The notes under the pieces are model-generated. The model was not told the origin of the DNA. It saw only the letters and a program-made list of their open reading frames with translations, and did no database searches. 64,000 nt of DNA from an uncultured Prevotellaceae bacterium (GTDB lineage Bacteria > Bacteroidota > Bacteroidia > Bacteroidales > Bacteroidaceae): NCBI GenBank assembly GCA_900314715.1, contig OMWI01000001.1, positions 87,139 through 151,138 on the forward strand. Direction: 5' to 3'. Both the position numbers and the translations under genes were made by a program. Positions 8,557 to 18,656 of this stretch are shown here, one piece after another (within the stretch, counting starts at the first letter, position 1; each line of letters starts with the position of its first letter).

Positions 8557-9069
8557 TTATTTTACTTTCCAGACATTCAACGTAATGCTACCAGGTTTAC
8601 CGGGAGCTGGCGCACAAACATAGATGGCATTGTTGAGCCATGCATATTTGCTGTCGTTGGGTGCTTCGAATTGCGGTGCAGCCTTGAAATAGAAAGATTG
8701 TTGTCCGTTTTCGTCAGGTCCTGAATAGATAATACCACGATTGCGAACGTGGATGTATACGCCATCGTCGGTCTTGATGGAGTAGATGGCTTCCAATTCG
8801 GTGCGGTTTCCCTCTGGGTTAGCCAATTGATAATCTGCACCACCATTGATAATCGTACCTTTTAATAATGGTCCTTCAAACGTACCTCCCGTAATGGGAA
8901 TAACCATTCGTTTGCCGTGGGGAGTATTTCCGACCATGTAAGGTTGACCGAGTGTTACGTTCAGTTGCAGGGCAAATTCCAGTTGTGGAGTTTCTTTTGG
9001 CAATGTGGTTTGAGCATTCATGGTCAAAGCCACAATTATCCATGCGGTAATGAATAATAATCTTTTCAT
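8557..9069 (-). CDS. DUF3237 domain protein, secreted
   Basis: This 170-residue protein has a signal peptide (MKRLLFITAWIIVALTMNAQ). The rest matches the DUF3237 pattern: QPYMVGNTPHGKRMVIPITGG, GTFEGPLLKGTIINGGADYQL, and ELEAIYSIKTDDGVYIHVRNRG. The domain is a small beta-barrel of unknown biochemical role, often found near carbohydrate or aromatic metabolism genes. The C-terminal KPGSITLNVWKVK strand completes it at the usual length. It is transcribed toward the helical-repeat gene. No close partner is evident. Confidence 0.85.
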   Translation of the reverse strand: MKRLLFITAWIIVALTMNAQTTLPKETPQLEFALQLNVTLGQPYMVGNTPHGKRMVIPITGGTFEGPLLKGTIINGGADYQLANPEGNRTELEAIYSIKTDDGVYIHVRNRGIIYSGPDENGQQSFYFKAAPQFEAPNDSKYAWLNNAIYVCAPAPGKPGSITLNVWKVK

Positions 9070-9146
9070 GGTGTTTTATTTTTGTAATATATAGCAAAAA
9101 TACAAACATTTTTTAGCATGACAAAGAAAATGTCCAAAACTATTAC

Positions 9147-9154
9147 TATATTTG
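9147..9154 (+). promoter_or_regulatory. predicted promoter -7 element TATATTTG
   Basis: TATATTTG matches TAnnTTTG and lies 29 bases before the start of the AlkD-like gene. Confidence 0.6.
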
Positions 9155-9183
9155 CACATAATCTCTCATAAACGTTATTTTAC

Positions 9184-11156
<1,973 letters not shown>

Positions 11157-11177
11157 TTACTTTATTTGACCATTGCT

Positions 11178-12155
11178 TCATCTTAGTGGCGACCAGCCAT
11201 CATTTCCAGCAAGCACTTGCTGAATGTCGTATTTGCTGATGTCTGTGAGTTGGTGCGACCAACTAACTCGTTGGTTGGGATTTGCACCATCTCCAGTGCT
11301 TTGGTATTCTGCGTAGAATGCCGTTTGCTCATTGGCTGGATTGTCCCAGTTGTTCCAGCCTTCAGGCTTGATGTGTGAATCCATGTGGCAACGGATATAA
11401 ACGGCTTGTCCGTAGGGTCGCCAAGGGCGTGATAGATATACGGAAGAATCTTTCACGTTTTTGTCAGCCGTTAATTTGCAATCGTAAAACACGTATCCGT
11501 AGGCTACTCCTTGTGGAGTAGCGGGTGCGGTAACATATCCTGCTGACTTACTATGCACATGGCAACGCACGAAAACGGCTGTTGCCTTTCCGAAGATGAA
11601 ATCTACGGTTCCTTCGATATAACAATCCTCGAAGTATTCGCGAGTGTTTTCCCCGAATGTGTAGAGTGTATCTTGAAAACCAAGGAATCTACAATGGCGG
11701 AAAATAGCTCGGTCGCCACCTATTTGTACGGCTACAGCTTGTCCTACAGGACCAGATGAGTTCTCAAAGGTAATGTTCTCTGCCAAGAAGTCGGGACAAA
11801 AGACGTAAATTGTGGATGAACCGCTTGTTCCTTTATTCTCGCCAAAGATATTGGGTTTATTCGCAAAATCGTCGTAAGTGATAATGGTACCTTCTTCTCC
11901 AAATAGCTGAACGCCTTGTTTAGTTTCTGGAATGACGATTTTCTCTTTATATACTCCTCGCTTGATGAAGATAAGCGTTGGGCCAGCCTTTCTGAAGTCG
12001 GGAATGGCATTGATAGCTGCTTGTACGGTAGTGTAATTCCCCGTGCCATCAGTGGCAACAACAAAGTCGTATTTCACGTTGTCAACATGATTGTTTGCAT
12101 ATCCAACGAACATGTTCACCAATAGCATGGTGATAATCAATAATGATTTCTTCAT
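11178..12155 (-). CDS. pectin methylesterase (CE8)
   Basis: This 325-residue secreted protein has a signal peptide ending near GYANN. It removes methyl groups from homogalacturonan. The right-handed beta-helix signatures are all present: GTGNYTTVQAAINAIP, GQAVAVQIGGDRAIFRHC (transition-state Gln), GFQDTLYT (catalytic Asp and Gln), GTVDFIFGKATAVF (nucleophile Asp) and LSRPWRPYG (Arg and Trp). Length is standard for a single-domain bacterial CE8. It is convergent with the CE1 esterase gene (21-base gap) and divergent from the 12366 gene, suggesting a small pectin/xylan locus without a visible SusCD pair. Confidence 0.95.
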   Translation of the reverse strand: MKKSLLIITMLLVNMFVGYANNHVDNVKYDFVVATDGTGNYTTVQAAINAIPDFRKAGPTLIFIKRGVYKEKIVIPETKQGVQLFGEEGTIITYDDFANKPNIFGENKGTSGSSTIYVFCPDFLAENITFENSSGPVGQAVAVQIGGDRAIFRHCRFLGFQDTLYTFGENTREYFEDCYIEGTVDFIFGKATAVFVRCHVHSKSAGYVTAPATPQGVAYGYVFYDCKLTADKNVKDSSVYLSRPWRPYGQAVYIRCHMDSHIKPEGWNNWDNPANEQTAFYAEYQSTGDGANPNQRVSWSHQLTDISKYDIQQVLAGNDGWSPLR

Positions 12156-12321
12156 GGTTTTGTCTTAATGGATTAGAGTTTGTTTTAATAATAACGTACG
12201 AATGTGCGAAATGTACCTATTTGATTCTCTAACCACTCCATTGTAATTGATTTAAGTCAAGAAAACGGTTTTGATTGTGAGTTTCTTTGACATAAATCAA
12301 GTGTGAATAACGGCAATTATC

Positions 12322-12329
12322 TAATTTTG
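12322..12329 (+). promoter_or_regulatory. predicted promoter -7 element TAATTTTG
   Basis: TAATTTTG fits TAnnTTTG, 36 bases before the 12366 start codon, within the 210-base divergent spacer shared with the pectin methylesterase gene. Confidence 0.5.
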
Positions 12330-12365
12330 AAACGTTAACATATTCATTTTTAATTTATAAATACT

Positions 12366-14135
12366 ATGAAAGCAATAAGATTACGATTATTGTTGCTATT
12401 CTTGTCAATAGCAGGAAATGTGTCTGTATGGGCAGATACAGTTGTGAGATTTACCTTTAATGAAATGGACGCAACGACCAACATGACTTTAGTTGAGTCG
12501 GGTGAAGTTAAGTTGCTGTTTAATGTGGCAAGTGGAAAAAACAAACCAAGGACAGACGGCAATTATGCGAATTTCTACAAAGGGAATACGTTAAACATCA
12601 CGGCATCAGGACACCCTATAAAGCAAGTGGTGTTTAAAAGTCCTAATTCAGATACAAGACTTTCCGTTAATTGTTTTACAGTTGGAAAGCGTACGACTAC
12701 ATCAACAGCCTTAACTTGGTCTTGCAATGAAGTTAATTACTATACTTTAGACGTGGAACAAACAAATAGTACGATGCGCAAGTTTTCGTACATTGAAGTT
12801 ACGTACGATGAAACCGTTACTTTTGACAAGCCTGCTCCTCCAGTTTTCAGTATTCCAGAAGGAGAAGTTACGGTTGGAACTCAAGTAGACATTACGTCTG
12901 ATGATGGTGGCGCAAGCATCTATTATACTACGGACGGAACGACACCAACCACTTCAAGCACAAAAGGTAATAGCGTTGTCATTGACAAGGATATGACTAT
13001 TCGTGCAATTGCCGTGATGTTTGATGTTTCGAGCGATGTTGCCGAAGCCACTTATACCGTTTCAACGGAAGTCACACGATATGATTACGTGAAGGTAACC
13101 GATGCTTCTACGTTAAAAGATGGTGATGTGGTAATCGTTGTTAACGAGACGGCTTCTATGGCAATGGGAAAAGACGCAGGCAATTATCGCAATGAGGTGA
13201 GTGTAACCATCTCTGGAGATAAGGTGTTGAGTCCTTCTGATCAAGTGGAGGAAGTGACATTGGAAAGTACGAACAACTTATGGTATCTTCTCACTCCTAC
13301 GGGTTATCTCTATGCTGACCAAAAGACTTCTAATTACGTGAAAACAAGTACGAGCAAACAAGGGAATTTTTCTAAGGCAAGCATAGCCATTCAAAATGGT
13401 AATGCAACCATTAAGTTCCAAGGTGGCGGTACATACAATAGCTATTTGCAATATTATGGAGGTACTCAGCGTTTCTCTTGTTATTACAACAATGCATCTT
13501 CACCAGACAGGCAAATACAATTGTATCGTAAGGTTGTTAGTTCTGAAGAACCAGCCGAAACGGTTGATTTGGTTATTAGAGAGATTGGTTATGCGTCTTT
13601 GTATTATAGCGATAAGGCCTTGATAGTTCCTTCACGATTGACGGCAAATACATATAAGGTAACTGATGATGCGTTAGTAGTTAGCAAGACTTATAATTCT
13701 GGTGATGTGATTCCTGCTTCTACGGGTGTTGTCTTCAAGGGAGACCAAGGCAATTATGTGTTGGAAGTAACGGAAATGTCAGGTGAAGGAGACGAGAATA
13801 ATATGTTGGCTGGTTCTGATGAAGAAGCACTTACAGTTGGCGATGGACTTTTCTTTAAACTATCTACCTTTGAGGGAAAGAACATTGGTTTTTATTGGGG
13901 TGCGGAAAATGGTGAAGCATTTGTCAACAAGGCACATAGGGCATATTTGGTGGCTCCATCTTACGTAACGGCAAGAGGTTTTGCATTTGATACAACGAAT
14001 GCAATCAACGCACTTCATTCTTCTTCCGAAACAAAGAAACAAGATGTTTACACGTTAGGTGGTCAACGTGTCAATCAGGCAAATCTTTCTAAGGGCGTTT
14101 ATGTTGTCAACGGAAAGAAAATGGTTGTTCGCTAA
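12366..14135 (+). CDS. secreted multidomain protein with chitobiase-C-like domain
   Basis: The 589-residue product has a signal peptide (to about SVWAD), a first beta-rich domain (25-155), then a region that matches the chitobiase/beta-hexosaminidase C-terminal-like fold: PPVFSIPEGEV, GASIYYTTDGTTPTTSS and IRAIAVMFDVSSDVAEATYTV. The middle part (around 235-390) is an uncharacterised beta-rich domain with NLWYLLTPTGYLYA. The end is a short C-terminal module (DVYTLGGQRVNQANLSKGVYVVNGKKMVVR region) of the kind found on many Prevotella surface proteins and resembling type IX secretion tails. No catalytic motif was seen, so a binding or adhesion role is likelier than an enzyme. Confidence 0.75.
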   Translation: MKAIRLRLLLLFLSIAGNVSVWADTVVRFTFNEMDATTNMTLVESGEVKLLFNVASGKNKPRTDGNYANFYKGNTLNITASGHPIKQVVFKSPNSDTRLSVNCFTVGKRTTTSTALTWSCNEVNYYTLDVEQTNSTMRKFSYIEVTYDETVTFDKPAPPVFSIPEGEVTVGTQVDITSDDGGASIYYTTDGTTPTTSSTKGNSVVIDKDMTIRAIAVMFDVSSDVAEATYTVSTEVTRYDYVKVTDASTLKDGDVVIVVNETASMAMGKDAGNYRNEVSVTISGDKVLSPSDQVEEVTLESTNNLWYLLTPTGYLYADQKTSNYVKTSTSKQGNFSKASIAIQNGNATIKFQGGGTYNSYLQYYGGTQRFSCYYNNASSPDRQIQLYRKVVSSEEPAETVDLVIREIGYASLYYSDKALIVPSRLTANTYKVTDDALVVSKTYNSGDVIPASTGVVFKGDQGNYVLEVTEMSGEGDENNMLAGSDEEALTVGDGLFFKLSTFEGKNIGFYWGAENGEAFVNKAHRAYLVAPSYVTARGFAFDTTNAINALHSSSETKKQDVYTLGGQRVNQANLSKGVYVVNGKKMVVR

Positions 14136-14145
14136 CGTGGGAATA

Positions 14146-14316
14146 ATGAAAAGTTACGTCAGCCCCTCTATCAAGTTTTTAGAGATGAAATGTAGTCGTA
14201 TGATTTGTCTTTCCAAGTATAACAGGTATAGTAGCGACGAGCAATTATCTAAAGGGGGCTTTCTCGAAGAAGGTGAAGAAGAAACAACGTGGAATGTCAA
14301 TGTGTGGGAGGAATGA
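14146..14316 (+). CDS. small peptide gene, 56 residues
   Basis: The peptide starts MKSYVSPSIKFLEMKCSRM and ends WNVNVWEE. It has a basic, mixed N-terminal half with two cysteines (residues 16 and 21) and an acidic, Glu-rich C-terminal half. Short peptides beginning MKxYxxPSI and ending in an acidic tail with Trp near the end recur in Prevotella genomes, to my recollection, and their role is unknown. The gene lies 10 bases after the secreted-protein gene, so it may be co-transcribed with it. It has no clear promoter of its own. Possible roles include a signal peptide or a modified-peptide precursor, but no maturation enzyme is next to it. Confidence 0.5.
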   Translation: MKSYVSPSIKFLEMKCSRMICLSKYNRYSSDEQLSKGGFLEEGEEETTWNVNVWEE

Positions 14317-14359
14317 GACGATAGGTTGAGAAAGATGGTTGGTTTTCACAAAAAAACAT

Positions 14360-14367
14360 TATCTTTG
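14360..14367 (+). promoter_or_regulatory. predicted promoter -7 element TATCTTTG
   Basis: TATCTTTG matches TAnnTTTG, 31 bases before the methyltransferase start codon. Confidence 0.6.
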
Positions 14368-14398
14368 TAGGCGAATTATCAGCCTTTAAGAGAATGTG

Positions 14399-15619
14399 AT
14401 GGACACAGAGACCTTTATCTTTCAACATGCAAACGACGACGTGAGGAGTTTGGCTTTGCAAAAGGCGAAATATCCCGACGTAGACATGAATTATGCGCTT
14501 GACCAAATTGCTGGTAGGCAAATGGCAAGGCATAAGTTGCCGTCATGGGCAACGAAAGATGGTGTTGTCTATCCTCCACATTTATCCTTGGAACAATGTT
14601 CTTCGGAATTTACGGCTATTTATAAGGCGCAATTGGTAAGGGATTTGGTTCGTTCTCGAAAGAATTCCTTACCAATTGATTCTTTGTTGTTGGTTGACTT
14701 AACGGCTGGTTTTGGCGTGGATTTCACGAAGATGGCAAAAGCGTTGTCTGAAGATGGCTTGTCGTCTGATGAAAAGATGGTTTGCGTAGAGCGACAAGAG
14801 AACCTATGCAACATCTTGAGACATAATCTATCTATCATGAAAATCAACCAAACGGAAGTAATTTGTGGCGATGGAGTGGGGTATTTACATGGATTGAATC
14901 ATGCTTGTGTGGTATTTCTCGACCCTGCTCGTAGAGATGTTCATGGTGGTAGAACTTTTGCGATTTCTGATTGTACGCCAGATGTGCTTTCCATTCAACG
15001 CGAATTGATGGAGAAATCCGACTTCGTAATATTGAAACTATCTCCCATGTTAGACATTCACGCCACGGTTGAGGCTCTTGGAATAGACAATGTTCGTTCT
15101 ATACATGTGGTTTCCGTTGCCAATGAATGCAAGGAATTATTGGTTGTTTTGTCAAAAAAACAAGGTGAATCTCCGCAAATCCATTGCGTGAACGATGCGT
15201 TTATCTTCTCTTGTCCTTTTCAAGATAATACTCCCTTATCCGTAACACAACAAATAAATGAAGGATTGTATCTCTATGAACCCAACGCTTCGCTTATGAA
15301 AACGCGGTGTTTTGGTTTGCTTTGCCAGAAATATGGTGTAGAATCTATTGGCGTTAATTCTCATCTTTTTGTATCATCGCGTTTAATAGACGATTTCCCT
15401 GGTCGTAAATTTAGAATAATAGCCATTTCTTCTTTAAACAAGAAAGACTTGAAAAACCATCTACAAGGAATAGCCAATGCAAATATCACGACACGAAATT
15501 TCCCGTTATCTGTGCAAGATTTGAGAAAAAGACTGAAACTTCGGGATGGTGGTAATACCTATATATTTGCGACAACTATCGGCAATACCGACCATCGTTT
15601 GCTGATTTGTCAATCATAA
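14399..15619 (+). CDS. class I SAM-dependent methyltransferase with THUMP-like C-terminal domain
   Basis: This 406-residue protein has a helical N-terminal region, then a Rossmann methyltransferase core: LLLVDLTAGFGVDFTKMAKAL (SAM-binding motif I), MVCVERQENLC (motif II), EVICGDGVGYL, and CVVFLDPARRD in place of the usual catalytic motif IV. This architecture is conserved in Bacteroidetes proteins annotated as THUMP-like or RNA methyltransferase-related. The C-terminal 80 residues (LNKKDLKNHLQGIANANITTRNFPLSVQDLRKRL) fit the THUMP-like domain, so the target is probably RNA. The start is ATG 14399 rather than the GTG just before it. It has its own promoter and stands alone. Confidence 0.8.
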   Translation: MDTETFIFQHANDDVRSLALQKAKYPDVDMNYALDQIAGRQMARHKLPSWATKDGVVYPPHLSLEQCSSEFTAIYKAQLVRDLVRSRKNSLPIDSLLLVDLTAGFGVDFTKMAKALSEDGLSSDEKMVCVERQENLCNILRHNLSIMKINQTEVICGDGVGYLHGLNHACVVFLDPARRDVHGGRTFAISDCTPDVLSIQRELMEKSDFVILKLSPMLDIHATVEALGIDNVRSIHVVSVANECKELLVVLSKKQGESPQIHCVNDAFIFSCPFQDNTPLSVTQQINEGLYLYEPNASLMKTRCFGLLCQKYGVESIGVNSHLFVSSRLIDDFPGRKFRIIAISSLNKKDLKNHLQGIANANITTRNFPLSVQDLRKRLKLRDGGNTYIFATTIGNTDHRLLICQS

Positions 15620-15780
15620 ACGCTCATCGTTTGTCATGCAAATTCGCAATTTAGGCTCAAATTCCAGCCGTTTTTTCAAAACTTTTTAGATGTGGTTGGA
15701 AATATTTAAAAATAGCGCGGTTATGTTATTTAGTTGATTATCAATTGTTTGTGTTTTTGCGACTTGTAAAATAGCCAGTG

Positions 15781-15934
15781 AAAACCATCTGTTTCACCGA
15801 AAAAAGCATTATTTTGGCATTCGTAAAGAATAGTTTTATCACTCGTAAAGCATATATTTACGTGTGATAAAGCATTACTTTATCATTGAAAACTCATTAT
15901 ATTTTTCGAAAAAACGTATTATTTCATCCATTTC
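15781..15934. repeat. array of seven degenerate 22-bp repeats
   Basis: Units begin at 15781, 15803, 15825, 15847, 15869, 15891 and 15913, all exactly 22 bp apart. Most begin AAAGCATwAnTTT and end in a TCxyTCGT-like block. They diverge strongly in sequence but keep the period and the T-run position, like the arrays at 3881 and 35287. The surrounding 15620-15780 and 15935-16096 stretches hold no gene that I can support. Confidence 0.7.
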
Positions 15935-16096
15935 AACCTATTTCCCCGCCTCTCTAACTCTAGATTGCAAGAAAATCCAAACATAAATTTGTTAAGAAGT
16001 TTGATATTAGCCGTACTTCTTCCTTTTATCCTTCTTACTCGCCGATAGGCGAATACTTCATAATTCTTCCTTCGTAATTCCTCCTTCTGATATGAT

Positions 16097-16134
16097 AAAA
16101 TCCCCTTTCCTAACTGATTAGAAAAGGGGATTCA
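16097..16134 (-). terminator. terminator of the OmpA-family gene
   Basis: The stem AATCCCCTTT / AAAGGGGATT (10 bp) with a 14-base loop lies 45 bases beyond the ompA-like stop codon, followed on the minus strand by a short T run. Confidence 0.75.
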
Positions 16135-16178
16135 AAAACAGGAGAGTTATTATATTGTAGATATAAAAACTTCAGGTT

Positions 16179-17291
16179 TTATTTCATTTCTTGGTGAGAA
16201 CCCTTACCGTCGATAATTACGCAACGGTTCTTGTCGTTCTCGTCGAATGGCTGAACGGTATCACCCATAGCGGTTGCAGAGATGCGTGATTCGTCAATGC
16301 CACATTTCTCTACGAGCGTCTTCTTGCAATTGTCTGCACGACGTTGTGAGTACATCATGTTAATCTTAGGATTACCTGTACCCTTGTCTGCATAACCGAT
16401 AACTTGCAACTTAGCGTCGGGATTGCGCTCCATAAACTTCTTGATGCGCTGGAGTTGTGCTTCTGTTCCTACTGGGTCGTGCTTGCAAATCACGTAGAAG
16501 ATTTCCTCATGCAATGATTCATTAACCGTAACAGGCTTTGGCTCTGGTTTTGGCTCTGGTTTTGGTTCTTCTACAACCACAGGAGCAGGCTCTACCACTG
16601 GTTCTGGAGCTACTACAGGTTCTGGTTTCTTGCAACATGTCTTATACTTATGACCGAAGCGGAAGCTCACACCAAACATAGCGGTAAACATCCAGTCGTC
16701 GCTATTGTTGAGTTTCGAATTGAAACGGTCTGTTAAGCTATTAGCGTTTACTTCGAGAGAAATACCTAATGGCTTTGTAACATTGGTTTCCAATCTCAAA
16801 CCAGCGCGGATATTGTGGCTAAGACGATTCTTGTTCCATACCAAAGGCATGTTTAAGTTTTTATTGGCAGCCAGTAAAGCCTTTAGTTCGTCGTTGTCCC
16901 ATGCGTTGGTTAAACCGAAACCACCAAGCAAGATAACGTTCAGCGGATGAGAATAATTGTGATTCTTGCTGAACAAGTTAGTCAAATTCACCAATAAATC
17001 TGCATCTGTTGTCACGTATTTCCATTTGTAATACTGACCGAGGTCTTTAAAACCACTCTTAGATTGCCAAGCGTTCACGTGAAGACGTAATCCTACGGCC
17101 GGAAAGAAGTAGTGACCGAATGAAAGGGCAGCTGTTGGTGTAATGAGTTTGTCCATTGGCGCATTTGTAGAAGTGAGTTGATTACCGCCTTGCGCTTCAA
17201 TAAAAGAGTAGGACTTCAAGATCTCTTGGGCCGAAACGGCACTAACCATCATCATCATGACAATGGCCGTTAGTAGTCTTTTGGTTTTCAT
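16179..17291 (-). CDS. OmpA-family outer-membrane protein
   Basis: The start was set at ATG 17291 because MKTKRLLTAIVMMMMVSAVSAQ is a clean signal peptide. The 370-residue product has an N-terminal beta-barrel-like region (about 22-235) with alternating aromatic strands, a Pro/Glu/Val-rich linker (PEPVVAPEPVVEPAPVVVEE) and a C-terminal OmpA peptidoglycan-binding domain: KLQVIGYADKGTGNPKINMMYSQRRADN, with the Asp and Arg that contact diaminopimelate. It should anchor the outer membrane to the cell wall and is likely abundant. It has its own terminator and is divergent from the GNAT-like gene. Confidence 0.93.
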   Translation of the reverse strand: MKTKRLLTAIVMMMMVSAVSAQEILKSYSFIEAQGGNQLTSTNAPMDKLITPTAALSFGHYFFPAVGLRLHVNAWQSKSGFKDLGQYYKWKYVTTDADLLVNLTNLFSKNHNYSHPLNVILLGGFGLTNAWDNDELKALLAANKNLNMPLVWNKNRLSHNIRAGLRLETNVTKPLGISLEVNANSLTDRFNSKLNNSDDWMFTAMFGVSFRFGHKYKTCCKKPEPVVAPEPVVEPAPVVVEEPKPEPKPEPKPVTVNESLHEEIFYVICKHDPVGTEAQLQRIKKFMERNPDAKLQVIGYADKGTGNPKINMMYSQRRADNCKKTLVEKCGIDESRISATAMGDTVQPFDENDKNRCVIIDGKGSHQEMK

Positions 17292-17454
17292 AAATATCAT
17301 TTTTCTTATACGTGTTATTGTTTTATTTTGCAAAGAAAAGCAAAATAAATCATAAATCCAATTAAATTTGTCTTTTTTTGATAAAAATACTTTCAGAAAG
17401 TGGTTTTTAGTTCATAAAATGGCATGATATGGGGTGTTTTTTAATAAAAATGCG

Positions 17455-17462
17455 TATATTTG
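17455..17462 (+). promoter_or_regulatory. predicted promoter -7 element TATATTTG
   Basis: TATATTTG lies 25 bases before the 17488 start, preceded by a T tract around 17436-17442 at roughly the -33 position. It probably drives the GNAT-like and parE genes. Confidence 0.65.
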
Positions 17463-17487
17463 CACGTTAATTAGTAATTGATTAAGA

Positions 17488-18636
17488 ATGTCATCAGTTG
17501 TAGTCACAAAAGTGGAGTCGAAGAATGATTTGAAAAATTTCATCAACTTCCATTACGATTTATATAAAGGCAACGAATACGACGTACCCAATCTCTTCAG
17601 TGATGATATGAGTACGTTGAGCAAGGATAAGAATGCCGCGTTTGAATTTTGTGAAGCAGAATGTTTCATCGCTCGTAAGGATGGACGTGTTGTCGGTAGG
17701 GTTGCCGCCATTATCAACCATCGTGCCAATAAGAAGTGGAATCGCCAGAGTGTTCGCTTTGGATGGATAGACTTTATTGACGACTTGGAGGTTAGTTCTG
17801 CCTTGATGAAGGCCGTAGAAGAATACGGAAAAAGCAAAGGAATGACGGAAGTGGTCGGACCGTTGGGCTTTACGGATTTCGATCCAGAAGGAATGCTCAC
17901 TTTTGGTTTTGACCAATTGGGAACAATGGCTACGATATACAACTATCCATATTATCCCGAACATGTGGAGAAATGGGGTGGTTATGAGAAGGATAACGAC
18001 TACGTCGAGTTTAAGATTCACGTACCTGATAAAGTACCCGATAAGATGGTGAAGATTTCCGAGTTGATTATGAAGCGTTATAACTTGCATGTGAGGAAAC
18101 CTACCAAGAAGGAAGTTTTTGAGGAAGGACTCGGACATAAGTTGTTTTATTTAATCAATGAGACGTTCAAGGATTTGTATGGCTACTCTGAATTATCAGA
18201 TAAGCAAATCGACCAATACGTGAACATGTATTTCCCGATGGTAGACTTGAACTTGATTCCTATCATAGAGGATTGGAGTACGGATGAGCACAAGTTGGTT
18301 GGCGTAGGCATTACCATTCCCTCACTTTCCAAGGCATTGCAGAAATGTCGTCGTGGACGGTTGCTTCCATTCGGATGGTGGCATGTGATTCGTGCGTTGA
18401 AATTCCATAAGACAAAAATCGTAGACTTGATGATGATAGGCGTATTGCCCGAATATCGTACCAAAGGTGTCAATGCACTCATGTTCTATGATTTGATACC
18501 GTGGTACAATAAGTATGGAATAGAGTGGGGTGAAAGTCAAGTAGAAATGGAAACCAACGAAAACGTACAAAGTCAATGGCAGTATTTCGATTACGAATTA
18601 CACAAGCGCCGTAGATGTTATGTCAAGAAAATATAA
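17488..18636 (+). CDS. GNAT-fold hypothetical protein
   Basis: This 382-residue cytoplasmic protein belongs to a family widespread in Bacteroidetes and annotated as GNAT-like (YghO type). It shows an acetyltransferase-like N-terminal half (CEAECFIARKDGRVVGRVAAIINH, then VVGPLGFTDFDPEGMLTFGFDQ) and a C-terminal half with KIVDLMMIGVLPEYRTKGVNALMF, the beta-4 and acetyl-CoA P-loop-like region. The final block WGESQVEMETNENVQSQW is strongly conserved in the family as I know it. No substrate is established. It is 20 bases upstream of the topoisomerase gene and is probably co-transcribed with it. Confidence 0.8.
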   Translation: MSSVVVTKVESKNDLKNFINFHYDLYKGNEYDVPNLFSDDMSTLSKDKNAAFEFCEAECFIARKDGRVVGRVAAIINHRANKKWNRQSVRFGWIDFIDDLEVSSALMKAVEEYGKSKGMTEVVGPLGFTDFDPEGMLTFGFDQLGTMATIYNYPYYPEHVEKWGGYEKDNDYVEFKIHVPDKVPDKMVKISELIMKRYNLHVRKPTKKEVFEEGLGHKLFYLINETFKDLYGYSELSDKQIDQYVNMYFPMVDLNLIPIIEDWSTDEHKLVGVGITIPSLSKALQKCRRGRLLPFGWWHVIRALKFHKTKIVDLMMIGVLPEYRTKGVNALMFYDLIPWYNKYGIEWGESQVEMETNENVQSQWQYFDYELHKRRRCYVKKI

Positions 18637-18656
18637 GGATAATAGATTAGGATTGC

